Source: Tepiditoga spiralis (GTDB lineage: Bacteria; Thermotogota; Thermotogae; Petrotogales; Petrotogaceae). From it: a DNA stretch of 64,000 nt. Positions within the stretch are counted from its first letter, which is position 1. Every line of letters starts with the position of its first letter. The translations under genes and the position numbers were made by a program. Shown piece after piece: positions 35,963-44,924 of the stretch. The DNA is taken from positions 2,188,501-2,252,500 of the forward strand of contig NZ_AP018712.1 in NCBI RefSeq assembly GCF_014701195.1. The letters are read 5' to 3'. The notes below the pieces were generated by a model. It was not told where the DNA came from. It ran no database searches and saw only the letters and a program-made list of their open reading frames with translations.

Positions 35963-37066
35963 ATGATTGATTATGAAGTTAAAGTAAAAATAGATGGACT
36001 TAAAAATAAGTTTAAAGATTTAAAAAATTTATTTAATATTGAAAAATCAAGAAATAGAGTTAAAGAATTGGAAAAAATTATGACAGATCCAAATTTTTGG
36101 AATGATTCTAAAAAAGCTGAAAGTGTTTCAAGAGAGTCACAACACCTAAAAAACGAAATAGGAGATTTTGAAGCATTAGCAAATTTATTTGATGATCTAG
36201 ATGCAGCAATAGAACTAACAGAAGAAGATTCAAGCATGGAATCTCAAATATTTGAAACACTCAATGAAATAGAAAAGAAAATAAAAGCATTTGAACTTTC
36301 AATGCTTTTATCAGGAAAGTATGACAACAATAATGTATTTCTTTCTATACATCCAGGAGCAGGTGGAACAGAATCTCAAGATTGGGCAAGTATGCTTTAT
36401 AGAATGTATGTAAGATGGTGTGAAAAAAATAAAATGAAAGTAGAAACAATAGATTATCTTGATGGAGACGAAGCGGGAATAAAAAGTGTAACAATAAAAA
36501 TTTCTGGACCATATGCTTATGGAAAACTAAAATATGAAAGTGGAGTACATAGACTAGTTAGAATTTCCCCATTCGATTCAAATGGTAGAAGACATACATC
36601 TTTTACATCTGTAAATGTTGTTCCTGAATTAAACGAAGATGTTGAAATAGAAATAAGAACAGAAGATTTAAGAATTGATACATATCGAGCAGGTGGAGCA
36701 GGAGGACAACATGTAAACAAAACAGATTCTGCTGTAAGATTAACTCATTTACCTACAGGAATAGTTGTTGCCTGTCAAAATGAAAGATCACAACATCAAA
36801 ACAAAGCAACAGCAATGAGTATGTTAAAAGCAAGACTTTATGAAATGGAAATGAGAAAAAAAATGGAAGAAAAAATGCAATTAATGGGAGATGTTAAAAA
36901 TATATCTTGGGGAAATCAAATAAGATCGTATGTATTATATCCATATCAAATGGTTAAAGATCATAGAACTTCTTATGAAACATCAGATACAGATGGAGTA
37001 TTAGACGGTACAATAGATGGGTTTATAGAATCAGAACTTTTGTACTTTGCAGAGCTTTCAAGATAA
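35963..37066 (+). CDS. prfB: Peptide chain release factor 2
   Basis: This 367-residue class I release factor carries the RF2 anticodon-like tripeptide SPF (202-204) and GGQ (247-249) in RAGGAGGQHVNK. It terminates at UGA and UAA. The whole protein reads in one frame from ATG 35963; the in-frame UGA and programmed +1 frameshift that autoregulate prfB in most bacteria are absent. TGCTATAAT (extended -10) lies at 35919-35927 and TTTTGGAGG precedes the ATG. Confidence 0.97.
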   Translation: MIDYEVKVKIDGLKNKFKDLKNLFNIEKSRNRVKELEKIMTDPNFWNDSKKAESVSRESQHLKNEIGDFEALANLFDDLDAAIELTEEDSSMESQIFETLNEIEKKIKAFELSMLLSGKYDNNNVFLSIHPGAGGTESQDWASMLYRMYVRWCEKNKMKVETIDYLDGDEAGIKSVTIKISGPYAYGKLKYESGVHRLVRISPFDSNGRRHTSFTSVNVVPELNEDVEIEIRTEDLRIDTYRAGGAGGQHVNKTDSAVRLTHLPTGIVVACQNERSQHQNKATAMSMLKARLYEMEMRKKMEEKMQLMGDVKNISWGNQIRSYVLYPYQMVKDHRTSYETSDTDGVLDGTIDGFIESELLYFAELSR

Positions 37067-37073
37067 AATAAAT

Positions 37074-37102
37074 TTGACAAAAACGTTAAGGTGGTGTATA
37101 AT
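37074..37102 (+). promoter_or_regulatory. Perfect consensus promoter lying over the rsmH ribosome site
   Basis: TTGACA (37074-37079), 17 bases, TATAAT (37097-37102). The spacer contains GGTGGTG, the ribosome site of rsmH, whose TTG start is at 37105. Transcription would begin near 37109, inside rsmH codon 2. Such transcripts would lack the rsmH start and serve the downstream ftsL-like and PBP genes, while rsmH itself is read from prfB transcripts. Confidence 0.7.
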
Positions 37103-37104
37103 TT

Positions 37105-37992
37105 TTGAGAGAGTATAAAGATTATCATAAAAGTATAATGGTGAATGAAGTTCTTGATTATCTTATTACAGTGGAAGATGGAATATATGTAGATTGTACT
37201 GCTGGAGAGGGTGGACATTCTAAAGCAATTTATGAAAAATGCAATGGGAAAGCTAGAGTAATATCAGTTGATGTTGATTATGAAGTCCTTGGAATAGCAG
37301 AAAAAAGATTAAAAGAACTTTCTTATAAAATAGATTTTTTTAAAGCACCGTATCAAGAAATAGATATTGTTTTAGCGGGACTTGGAGTTAAAAAAGTAAA
37401 TGGATTTTTTATGGATTTAGGAGTTTCAACTTTTCAATTAAAAGGCGTAGGAAGAGGATTTACATTTATGAAAGATGAACCTCTTGATATGAGAATGGAT
37501 TTAGAAGCTGATAAGACGGCTCATTATGTTGTGAATGAATATTCTGAACAAGAATTATCAAAAATAATATTTGAATATGGTGAAGAATTTAGATTTTCAA
37601 GGAAGATAGCAAAAAGGATAGTACAAGCAAGGCCATTAAATACTACTTTTGAATTAGTTGAAGCAATAAAATCTGCCTTTCCTTATTCTGAAATAAGAAA
37701 AAGAAAAAGACATTTTGCAACCAAAACATTTCAAGCAATAAGAATAGAAGTAAATGGTGAATTTAATAATATTAAAACGGCATTAAATAAATTTGGAAAT
37801 TATTTAGAAGTTGGGGGACGGGTTGTTGTTTTGTCTTTTCATTCTCTTGAAGATAAAATTATAAAAACATTTTTTAAAAATGATGAAAGGTTTAATTTAT
37901 TAACAAAAAAACCTTTGATACCTTCAGAAGAAGAAATAAAAAATAATCCACGTGCGAGAAGTACCAAACTTAGAGCTGCAGAAAAAAAGTAA
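37105..37992 (+). CDS. rsmH: 16S rRNA (cytosine-1402-N4)-methyltransferase
   Basis: This 295-residue SAM-dependent methyltransferase (MraW) opens with YHKSIMVNEVLDYL, then YVDCTAGEGGHSKAIYE (motif I), FFMDLGVSTFQLKG, and ends with VVLSFHSLEDKIIKTFF and a RARSTKLRAAEK tail; all are family landmarks. Start is TTG at 37105 with GGTGGTG upstream; the next Met is inside the conserved N-terminal motif, so a later start is unlikely. First gene of a division cluster lacking mraZ. Confidence 0.95.
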   Translation: MREYKDYHKSIMVNEVLDYLITVEDGIYVDCTAGEGGHSKAIYEKCNGKARVISVDVDYEVLGIAEKRLKELSYKIDFFKAPYQEIDIVLAGLGVKKVNGFFMDLGVSTFQLKGVGRGFTFMKDEPLDMRMDLEADKTAHYVVNEYSEQELSKIIFEYGEEFRFSRKIAKRIVQARPLNTTFELVEAIKSAFPYSEIRKRKRHFATKTFQAIRIEVNGEFNNIKTALNKFGNYLEVGGRVVVLSFHSLEDKIIKTFFKNDERFNLLTKKPLIPSEEEIKNNPRARSTKLRAAEKK

Positions 37993-38016
37993 TCTATTAA
38001 TTTGGGGGGCTTTATT

Positions 38017-38277
38017 ATGAGTACTAAAAGCATAAGAATTGAAAAAACAGAAGTAAAAACTATTGATTTAACTTTTTGGTCTATTCTTTTTATGATTTTA
38101 ATAGCAGTTGTTGTGTGGATTTCACTATTTTTAAACTTTGGAAAAAACGTAGAGAGTTATAGAGAATCTTTAGCTGTTTCTCAAAAAAAGATTAATGGTA
38201 CAGAACAAAAAATAGTACAATTAAATGATGAAATTGCAAAGATAACTCAAATTTTAAACTCTTATGAAGGAAAATAA
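38017..38277 (+). CDS. ftsL: FtsL-like cell division protein
   Basis: This protein of about 86 residues has a short cytoplasmic head (MSTKSIRIEKTEVKTIDL), one membrane helix (about 21-45, WSILFMILIAVVVWISLFL) and an extracytoplasmic coiled coil (ESYRESLAVSQKKINGTEQK and on). This is the bitopic layout of FtsL/DivIC, which link FtsI-FtsW to the divisome. Position between rsmH and a PBP is the usual ftsL slot. Sequence identity in this family is low, so the call rests on topology and synteny. GGGGGGC precedes ATG 38017. Confidence 0.8.
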   Translation: MSTKSIRIEKTEVKTIDLTFWSILFMILIAVVVWISLFLNFGKNVESYRESLAVSQKKINGTEQKIVQLNDEIAKITQILNSYEGK

Positions 38278-38280
38278 TTC

Positions 38281-39960
38281 ATGAAATTAAAAAAGTATAT
38301 TCTTTTATTACTTTTGTCAATGTTATATTTGACAATTATTTTTTTTGGTGTTTTTTTTAATTATAAAGTTATTGAAAATTCAAAAGATATAAATATTAAT
38401 AATAAAAATATGGCTACCCTTGTAGATTGCAAGGGTAATTTTATTGTTTATAATAAAAAAATGTATGAAGCTTGGATTGATTTATCTTTTTTAAGAAGAC
38501 AAAAAAAATTTAAAGAATACGAACATTTATTACTATCTAAATATACTCAAGATGAAATAAAAGATAAAAAATTTTTAAAATGGGGAAAATTCTATACAAA
38601 AAAAGAAGCTGAAGACAATTTGGGAGTTTTAAGAAAATTCTCTAAAATATATGAAACACAAGATAGAATATATAATGATTTATTTTCACTATCTCAATTA
38701 ATTGGAAAATATGACAAAACAAATTATGGTATTGAAAAATATTTATATAATAATAAGCTTTTAGAAACTCAAAAAGAACAAAATTTATCAATTGATTTAA
38801 CTTTACAAAGAATATTATATGAAGAACTTAAAAAAACAGTAAAAGAAAAAAATGCATCTGGTGCAGTTGCACTTATAATGAATACTAAAACGGGTGAAAT
38901 TAAAGCAAGTGTATCAATATATCCATGGAATATGGGATATATGGGATATATAGAGCCAGGCTCAACCTTAAAACCAATGATTTATGCAATGGCAATAGAT
39001 GAAAATATAATAAAGCCTTATGAAACATTTAAGTGGAGCTATCAATATACTCCTAAAAATACGAATATTAAAATAAAAGAATCAGAATATTTTGATTTAG
39101 GTACAATGGATATAAAAACCGCTTTAGCTCATTCTTCAAATGTTGCAATAGCCAAAGTTATGGAAAAAATTTTAAATACATATTCTCAAGAATGGTTGTA
39201 TAATAGTTTATTAAAAATGGGATTTGGGAAAAAAACAAATATAGAATTTTCTGGAGAAATTGATGGTGTATTAAAAAATCCAGATGAATGGAAATCTATA
39301 ACTCCATATCAAATTGCAATAGGGCAAGGAATTGGAGTAACTCCAATACAATTAATAACAGCATTTAATGCAATAGTAAATAATGGATATTATGTTTATC
39401 CAACTTTCTTTAAAAACAAAAAAGTATTTGGAAGACAAATATATTCAGAAAGAACCTCTAAAAAGTTATTGGATTGGATGAGATATACAACTATATTAGG
39501 AACAGCAAAAGATGCCTATAAAGAAGGGCTTTTAATTGGTGGAAAGACTGGTACAGCACAAAAAGCATTAAAAGGAATTGGTTATACAAAAGAAGATTAT
39601 TATTCATTATTTGAAGGATATTATCCGTCGATAAATCCAGAATATACTTTTTTAATTATTGTTGATGATCCAAAAGGAGAATATTATGGCGGAGAGGTTG
39701 CTGCACCAATAATAACTAATGTTTTTTATAATTATTCCAAAAGAAAAGAAGTTTATAATTACTTAGGTTATTATTTTAAAGGAGTTTTACCAAATTTAAT
39801 AAATTTTGATATGGAAGAAGCTAAAGCATTATTGATAAATCTTGGATATAATTTTAATAAAATAATAATAACTGGAAGTGGAACTAAAGTCACTTATCAA
39901 TATCCTAATCCTGGAACATTACTAAAAGATACTCAATATATAGAGTTGCGGAGTGATTAA
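38281..39960 (+). CDS. Division-type penicillin-binding protein (FtsI-like) with PASTA-like tail
   Basis: This 559-residue monofunctional class B transpeptidase has one N-terminal membrane segment and a short pedestal region. The transpeptidase domain has S228-T-L-K231, S285-S-N287 and K422-T-G424. The C-terminal 70 residues (VLPNLINFDMEEAKALLINL, YQYPNPGTLL) look like one PASTA repeat, as in Spo VD/PBP2x-type FtsI homologues. It cross-links septal peptidoglycan in the periplasm. The pedestal is shorter than in E. coli FtsI. It starts three bases after the ftsL-like gene. Confidence 0.92.
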   Translation: MKLKKYILLLLLSMLYLTIIFFGVFFNYKVIENSKDININNKNMATLVDCKGNFIVYNKKMYEAWIDLSFLRRQKKFKEYEHLLLSKYTQDEIKDKKFLKWGKFYTKKEAEDNLGVLRKFSKIYETQDRIYNDLFSLSQLIGKYDKTNYGIEKYLYNNKLLETQKEQNLSIDLTLQRILYEELKKTVKEKNASGAVALIMNTKTGEIKASVSIYPWNMGYMGYIEPGSTLKPMIYAMAIDENIIKPYETFKWSYQYTPKNTNIKIKESEYFDLGTMDIKTALAHSSNVAIAKVMEKILNTYSQEWLYNSLLKMGFGKKTNIEFSGEIDGVLKNPDEWKSITPYQIAIGQGIGVTPIQLITAFNAIVNNGYYVYPTFFKNKKVFGRQIYSERTSKKLLDWMRYTTILGTAKDAYKEGLLIGGKTGTAQKALKGIGYTKEDYYSLFEGYYPSINPEYTFLIIVDDPKGEYYGGEVAAPIITNVFYNYSKRKEVYNYLGYYFKGVLPNLINFDMEEAKALLINLGYNFNKIIITGSGTKVTYQYPNPGTLLKDTQYIELRSD

Positions 39961-39961
39961 T

Positions 39962-40918
39962 TTGAAAAAAATTTTAATATATGGTGATTCATTAATAAAA
40001 AAAGAATTAATAATAAAAAAGTTTTTTACTAATAATAACTTTGAAAAACTTTCAAAAGAAAACTACACTTTTGAAAAAATAAATACATTATTATCAACAA
40101 GAGGAATGTTTACTAAAAAAAAAGATATTTTAATTGAAAATTTTGATGATTTTAAAACATCTCAAAAGAAAGAAATTACTTCTTTATTGAATAATGAAAT
40201 ATTAACTGATGGTATTTTAATTGTTTCATCAAAAAAAGAAATCAAAAATATAAATTTTGATGAAAAAAAGAAAGCTTTCTTACCAAAGCCATGGGAAGAA
40301 GATAAATGGATAAAATTTATAAATGAACTTGCTGAACCAAAAAAAATAAAAAACGAAGCATCTGAATATCTTTTATCTTTATTAGGAAATAACGATTTAT
40401 ATCTTTATGGTGAAATAAAAAAGTTAAAAATTTATAGTAATGAATTTATAACATTTAATGATGTTGTTGAAATAGGATCTAATTTTTCTAAATCAAACTT
40501 GGAAGATTTTTTTTATTACTTATCTTCAAAAAAAATTAATGAAGTAATAAAACATTTTAAAAATATTTCAAATAATGATTTTGATAGTATAATGTTTAAT
40601 AGTTTTGCCTTTAAATATTTTTTTGATTTGTATAAAGTAATATCTTTTGTAGAAAAGAAAAATAAATATACTTGGCCAGAAGTAGAAAAAATAAAAAATG
40701 AAACTAAAGTTAATTCACAAAGAGTTAGAAATTTTTTAGGAATCAACTTTAAAAATGATAAAATAAAAAAAATAAATCTTGTAAAATTATATGAAATAAA
40801 AGAATTGAGAAATATTTTAATTGAAATTGAAAAAATAGATAGAAAGTTAAAAATTGGAGCTGATCATAGAGTTATCTTTTTGGATTTTTTTGAAAAGGTG
40901 TGTAGATATGAAAATTGA
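39962..40918 (+). CDS. holA: DNA polymerase III subunit delta (HolA-like)
   Basis: This is a clamp-loader subunit of about 318 residues. The N-terminal AAA-like region lacks a Walker A motif, as is normal for delta. DILIENFDDFKTSQKKE and GILIVSSKKE correspond to the family's central strands. The middle helical region has NEASEYLLSLLGNNDLYLYGEIKKL, the delta N-x-D-x-xxL-x-x-E-hxKL pattern. TTG 39962 after GGAGTG is favoured over an upstream GTG. Very Lys/Asn-rich, so similarity is modest. Confidence 0.82.
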   Translation: MKKILIYGDSLIKKELIIKKFFTNNNFEKLSKENYTFEKINTLLSTRGMFTKKKDILIENFDDFKTSQKKEITSLLNNEILTDGILIVSSKKEIKNINFDEKKKAFLPKPWEEDKWIKFINELAEPKKIKNEASEYLLSLLGNNDLYLYGEIKKLKIYSNEFITFNDVVEIGSNFSKSNLEDFFYYLSSKKINEVIKHFKNISNNDFDSIMFNSFAFKYFFDLYKVISFVEKKNKYTWPEVEKIKNETKVNSQRVRNFLGINFKNDKIKKINLVKLYEIKELRNILIEIEKIDRKLKIGADHRVIFLDFFEKVCRYEN

Positions 40919-41846
40919 TATATTTTGTACGGTAATAGATAATTATGGAGATGCTGGTTATACATTAAGAATGGCTATGGCTTTAAGATCACTAAAAACT
41001 TCACTTAAAATAAGAATTTATACAGATTATAAAGAGTTATTCTTAAAATTAAAACCAAAATTTATAAATGATATTGATATTTTGAGTTTTAATGAAATAA
41101 AAAAATATGAAGCATCAGATGTATGTATAGGAATGTTTCAGTACTTTCCAAATGATTTTTTTATTAATAAAATTAATAAAAATTCAAAAAAATTTATAGT
41201 TATAGATTATTTTACTTCAGAATCTTGGGCAGATGAAGTAAATGGAAATAATTGTTTGCACAATGGTTTAAATATTCCATGTGAATTTTATGTTCCAGGT
41301 TTATCTAATAAAAGTTTAGGCGTTTTAACATATACTTCAGCAATGAAAAAAACTAAAGTAAATAATAATATATATTTATATACACCTGAAAAATTAAAAA
41401 CTTTTATAGACCTTAATGATTCAATACTTTGGAGCGGAAACATAAATAATATAAAAAAAATGAATTTTAAAACACAAGATATATTTGATTCTTATATTTT
41501 AGGTGCAAAATATAATTGGATTAGAGGAGAAGACTCTTTTCAATTAGCACTTTGGTCTGGTATACCATTTTTTTGGGAGGCTTACCCCCAAAAAAATGAA
41601 ATAAAAAAGCTTAAAATAGATGCTTTTTTGAATTTTATGAAACCTTTTTTAGATGAATTTTATCAAAGTTATTATAACATAATTTTATATATAAATAATT
41701 TTAAAAAAACAAGTATAAAAGAATCATATTTATTTATAAACAATAATTATAATGATTTTAAAAATAAATTTATGAATTTAAATCAATATTTTCTTAATAG
41801 AAAAAGTTTTCAAAAAAACTTAATAAAAATAATAGAAATTTTATAG
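40908..41846 (+). CDS. earP: EF-P arginine rhamnosyltransferase EarP
   Basis: This protein of 312 residues has ATG at 40908 after AAAGGTG, overlapping holA by 11 bases. The EarP hallmarks are present: IFCTVIDNYGDAGYTLRMA, with D11 and D15 matching the catalytic Asp pair spaced by four, and NWIRGEDSFQLALWSGIPFFW, with E208 in RGEDS followed by AYPQ. EarP transfers rhamnose from dTDP-rhamnose to Arg32 of EF-P. The next gene is efp, with the accepting arginine in place. The C-terminal end is divergent. EarP is best known from beta/gamma-proteobacteria. Confidence 0.93.
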   Translation: MKIDIFCTVIDNYGDAGYTLRMAMALRSLKTSLKIRIYTDYKELFLKLKPKFINDIDILSFNEIKKYEASDVCIGMFQYFPNDFFINKINKNSKKFIVIDYFTSESWADEVNGNNCLHNGLNIPCEFYVPGLSNKSLGVLTYTSAMKKTKVNNNIYLYTPEKLKTFIDLNDSILWSGNINNIKKMNFKTQDIFDSYILGAKYNWIRGEDSFQLALWSGIPFFWEAYPQKNEIKKLKIDAFLNFMKPFLDEFYQSYYNIILYINNFKKTSIKESYLFINNNYNDFKNKFMNLNQYFLNRKSFQKNLIKIIEIL

Positions 41847-41885
41847 TATAATAAAAATAGAAAATCAACAAAAGGAGTGAATTCA

Positions 41886-42443
41886 ATGATAACAGCAGCA
41901 GAATTAAAACCTGGATACGTTGTAAAAATAAACGGAAAACTTTATACAGTTTTAAAGGCAAAATACAACTGGTCTGGAAGAAATGAAGCAACAGTAACTT
42001 TAAAAATGAAAAATATTGAAAATAATTCAATGTTAGATACAGTTATGAAGGGTGGAGAAAAATTAGAAGATATACAATTAGACCATAGAGAAATGCAATT
42101 CATATATACAAGTGGAGATTATTATGCATTTATGGATAATGAAACTTATGAACAAATAGAAGTTTTAAAAGATGAACTTGGAGATATAGTTAATTTTCTT
42201 GCAGAAGATGGAATAGTAATAGTATCATTTTATGAAGAAAGACCAGTAGCTTTTTCACTTCCAAAAAATGTTATTCTTGAAGTTACTTACACTGAACCAG
42301 GTGAAAGAGGAGATACTGTTGGTAATACATTAAAACCCGCTACTCTTTCAACAGGATATGAAGTTGGAGTACCTTTATTTATAAATATAGGAGATAAAAT
42401 AGTAATAGATACAAGAACTGGAGAGTATGCATCAAGAGCTTAA
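41886..42443 (+). CDS. efp: Elongation factor P (arginine-32 type)
   Basis: This 185-residue three-domain tRNA mimic relieves ribosome stalling at polyproline. With ATG 41886 (AAAGGAG upstream) the loop tip reads WSGRNEA and its arginine is residue 32 exactly, the rhamnosylated position in EarP-type EF-P, instead of the lysine modified by EpmA or YmfI-type systems. The end, VPLFINIGDKIVIDTRTGEY, is conserved. TATAAT at 41847-41852 may give it its own promoter. It follows earP by 39 bases and ends in a strong terminator. Confidence 0.97.
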   Translation: MITAAELKPGYVVKINGKLYTVLKAKYNWSGRNEATVTLKMKNIENNSMLDTVMKGGEKLEDIQLDHREMQFIYTSGDYYAFMDNETYEQIEVLKDELGDIVNFLAEDGIVIVSFYEERPVAFSLPKNVILEVTYTEPGERGDTVGNTLKPATLSTGYEVGVPLFINIGDKIVIDTRTGEYASRA

Positions 42444-42458
42444 AATAATATAATACAA

Positions 42459-42507
42459 AAAAAGAGATGGAATTAATCCATCTCTTTTTTTGGTATTATT
42501 GAGTTTT
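42459..42507. repeat. Left copy of a 49-bp direct repeat, containing the efp terminator
   Basis: The repeat begins AAAAAGAGATGGAATTAATC, continues through the complementary arm and T7 of an intrinsic terminator (stem AAAGAGATGGA, loop ATTAA), then GGTATTATTGAGTTTT. An identical 49-bp copy lies at 45654-45702. The last part encodes the C-terminus of the FolD-like protein in the right copy and is an orphan fragment here. Confidence 0.96.
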
Positions 42508-42510
42508 ACT

Positions 42511-43437
42511 TTATTTATTAAAATTTTTTTTATAAACTTGTTTAATTAAGCTTAGTATGTATTCTAAATTTTCATCATCATTTATAGTTGTTTCATAATC
42601 TCCATTTCCATGATGCCCTTTTTGTGAAACATCGTTAAAGATATTTCTACTATCTTCTAAATTTCCTTTACTTATATTCAACCATATTTTTAAATTCTTT
42701 TTTTGAAGTTTAAAATCAACTATATTTTTTTTATTTTTCTTAAATGCTATGTATATTTTTTTTGGTTCTACTTCAATATCTGGAATCATTTGTTCTATTT
42801 TATCACTAAATATTTTAAATAATTCAATAATTTCTTTGCTACCTGAGCTTAAACTGTCTTCTAATGTATAAGTTTTTATTTCAGAAATAACTTTTTGTAC
42901 CTTTTCATCTTTACTTAAAATATTTGAAATACTATTAGTAATTCTATTTCCTTTTATTTCGTTAAAGTACAAAATATTATTTTCAAATTGTTTTATTTCA
43001 TACAATTCAATCGGTAAATCTTTAAAATTGATAGTATCTTTTTGAAATTTATTAAAATTTTGAGATATGAAAATAACTTTAGATTGAGACCAATCAATAT
43101 CTATTTTTTTTAAGGAATTATCGAATTTTTCATTATATTCTAAAATAAATTCAGCTTTATTGTTTAACATTGTAGCTAAATATGCATATCCTTGGTCTAT
43201 AACACTATAATTTTGTCCTCTTTTATATTCGATAATTACAAAGGCTTTATTTTCTTCATCATATCCAAGAGTGTCAAATCTATAATTTTCAACTGCAAAT
43301 TCGCTTTTTATAAACTTTATACCTAATAATTTTTCCATATTAATTTCACAAACTTCTTGTAATTCTTTTTCAAGTTTAAATTCTTTTTCTTTTATTTCAT
43401 CAATTTTTTTATCGTTCTTCAACTCAAATAATGCCAA
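42511..43437 (-). CDS. PD-(D/E)XK nuclease-like protein with DUF5655 C-terminus
   Basis: In this 308-residue protein the N-terminal half shows a PD-(D/E)XK core: FDTLGYDEENKAFVIIEYKRG gives Asp and E-Y-K, followed by a Q in IDQGYAYLA. The C-terminal part (DIEVEPKKIYIAFKKNKKNI, GHHGNGDYETTINDDENLEY) matches DUF5655. Family members often sit in defence or mobile contexts. Start is TTG with AAGGAGTGAT upstream. Its stop is four bases from the left direct repeat, so it is the outermost gene of the inserted cassette. Role within the Rlo system is not established. Confidence 0.82.
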   Translation of the reverse strand: MALFELKNDKKIDEIKEKEFKLEKELQEVCEINMEKLLGIKFIKSEFAVENYRFDTLGYDEENKAFVIIEYKRGQNYSVIDQGYAYLATMLNNKAEFILEYNEKFDNSLKKIDIDWSQSKVIFISQNFNKFQKDTINFKDLPIELYEIKQFENNILYFNEIKGNRITNSISNILSKDEKVQKVISEIKTYTLEDSLSSGSKEIIELFKIFSDKIEQMIPDIEVEPKKIYIAFKKNKKNIVDFKLQKKNLKIWLNISKGNLEDSRNIFNDVSQKGHHGNGDYETTINDDENLEYILSLIKQVYKKNFNK

Positions 43438-43621
43438 TTAAATCACTCCTTTTTTCAATAAATAATACAATGTAATACAATTAATTGATTTGATTTGTTT
43501 TTTTCTCAAAATACTTCTTATACATTAAACATTTAACTTTTTAATTATATTATATCATGAAAATCTGTGATTGTTTATTATTTTTATTTTATTTAAGAAT
43601 AAATCTAAAAAATGTAATTAA

Positions 43622-43700
43622 TGAGAAAAATGCTCATAATTTATGATATATTATAATTTTTATGGTATAATAAAAACAGGAGGTGAGAAAAATGCTCATA
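43622..43700 (+). promoter_or_regulatory. rloA promoter bracketed by a 17-bp direct repeat
   Basis: TGAGAAAAATGCTCATA occurs at 43622-43638 and again at 43684-43700, where it covers the rloA start codon (ATG 43692). Each copy holds a small inverted repeat (TGAG/CTCA). Between them lies TGGTATAAT (extended -10, 43664-43671) and the AGGAGG ribosome site. Either a tandem duplication of the start region or paired binding sites for an autoregulator. Confidence 0.6.
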
Positions 43701-44924
43701 CAATTCAATTTTAAAAATTTTAAATCGTATAAAAATGAAGTGTCTTTAGATTTATCCGCAACATCAATAAAAGATCATGAATATAATTTAATACACGATA
43801 AAAATGAAGAAAAATTTTTAAAAATAGCTGCAATATATGGTCCCAATGCAGGCGGAAAAAGCAATATTATAGAAGCTTTTAGGTTTATGAGATATTGGGT
43901 GCTATCTTCTTTTAAGGAAGCAGGAGAAAGAAAAGGGATACCTCTTAAATGTTTTGCTTTTGATGAAAAATTTAAAAATGGTAAATCTGAATTTGAAGTT
44001 TTTTTTAAAGAAAAAGGTTATGAATATCAATATGGTTTTTTAATTGATGATAGTAAAGTATACGAAGAATGGTTATATAAAAGAGATTTTAGAGGAAAAA
44101 ATAAATATAATATAATTTTTGAAAGAAAAGAAAATAATATAAAATCTTCTAAATTTTTAAAAAAAGTTGTCTCTATAACAGAAAATATTATTAATGGTTC
44201 TACATTATTTTTATCATTTTTAGGAAATATTAATGTTAAAGAGATTAAAAATGTTTTTGATTGGTTTAGAGAAATAAAAGTAATAAATTTTGGAGATAGC
44301 TTTTCTGAATTAATATATGAAACAAATTCCGAATTAAAACGAAGGTATAAAGATAAAAAATATATTAAAGGATTAGTAGAATTTTTGAAATCAATAGATA
44401 TAGATATTGAAGATATTATGGTAAAAGAGCGAATATCAAATAATAAAAAAACATCAATTTTATATTCTAAACATTATGATAATAAAAAAAAATTAATAGA
44501 ATTACCATTTGATGAGGAGTCAGATGGAACAAAAAAAATGCTTCTTTTATATAACATTTTTTATGATGTATTTAAAAATGGAGAAACAATATTTATAGAT
44601 GAACTTGATTCAAAATTACATCCAATATTAATGAGAAAAGTTATAGCGATGTTTCATGATGAAAAAGTAAATAAAAATAATTCTCAATTAATTTTTACAA
44701 CTCACAATGTTGTATTACTTACTAAAGATTTATTTAGAAGAGATGAAATTTGGTTTGCTGAGAAAAAAAGTAAAGAATCAAAGTTATATTCCTTAGTTGA
44801 ATTTAAAGTTAATGGTAAAAAGGTAAGAAATGATGCATCATATGATAAGGATTATTTAAAAGGAAAGTATGGAGCAATACCAATAGTAAAAGATTTTTAT
44901 TTTAGGGCTGAGAAAAATGAGTAG
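43692..44924 (+). CDS. RloA/AbiLi-like AAA-family ATPase (defence)
   Basis: This 410-residue ABC/SMC-like (AAA_15/AAA_21) ATPase starts IQFNFKNFKSYKNEVSLDLSA. Walker A is GPNAGGKSN, the signature-like region is DEESDGTKKMLLLYNIF, Walker B is TIFIDELDSKLHP, and the H-switch is FTTHNVVLL. The next gene is rloB, overlapping by eight bases. RloA-RloB pairs were named from Campylobacter restriction loci and match the AbiL two-gene phage-abortive system. Chosen start ATG 43692; an in-frame GTG at 43683 is within the ribosome site. Confidence 0.9.
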   Translation: MLIQFNFKNFKSYKNEVSLDLSATSIKDHEYNLIHDKNEEKFLKIAAIYGPNAGGKSNIIEAFRFMRYWVLSSFKEAGERKGIPLKCFAFDEKFKNGKSEFEVFFKEKGYEYQYGFLIDDSKVYEEWLYKRDFRGKNKYNIIFERKENNIKSSKFLKKVVSITENIINGSTLFLSFLGNINVKEIKNVFDWFREIKVINFGDSFSELIYETNSELKRRYKDKKYIKGLVEFLKSIDIDIEDIMVKERISNNKKTSILYSKHYDNKKKLIELPFDEESDGTKKMLLLYNIFYDVFKNGETIFIDELDSKLHPILMRKVIAMFHDEKVNKNNSQLIFTTHNVVLLTKDLFRRDEIWFAEKKSKESKLYSLVEFKVNGKKVRNDASYDKDYLKGKYGAIPIVKDFYFRAEKNE

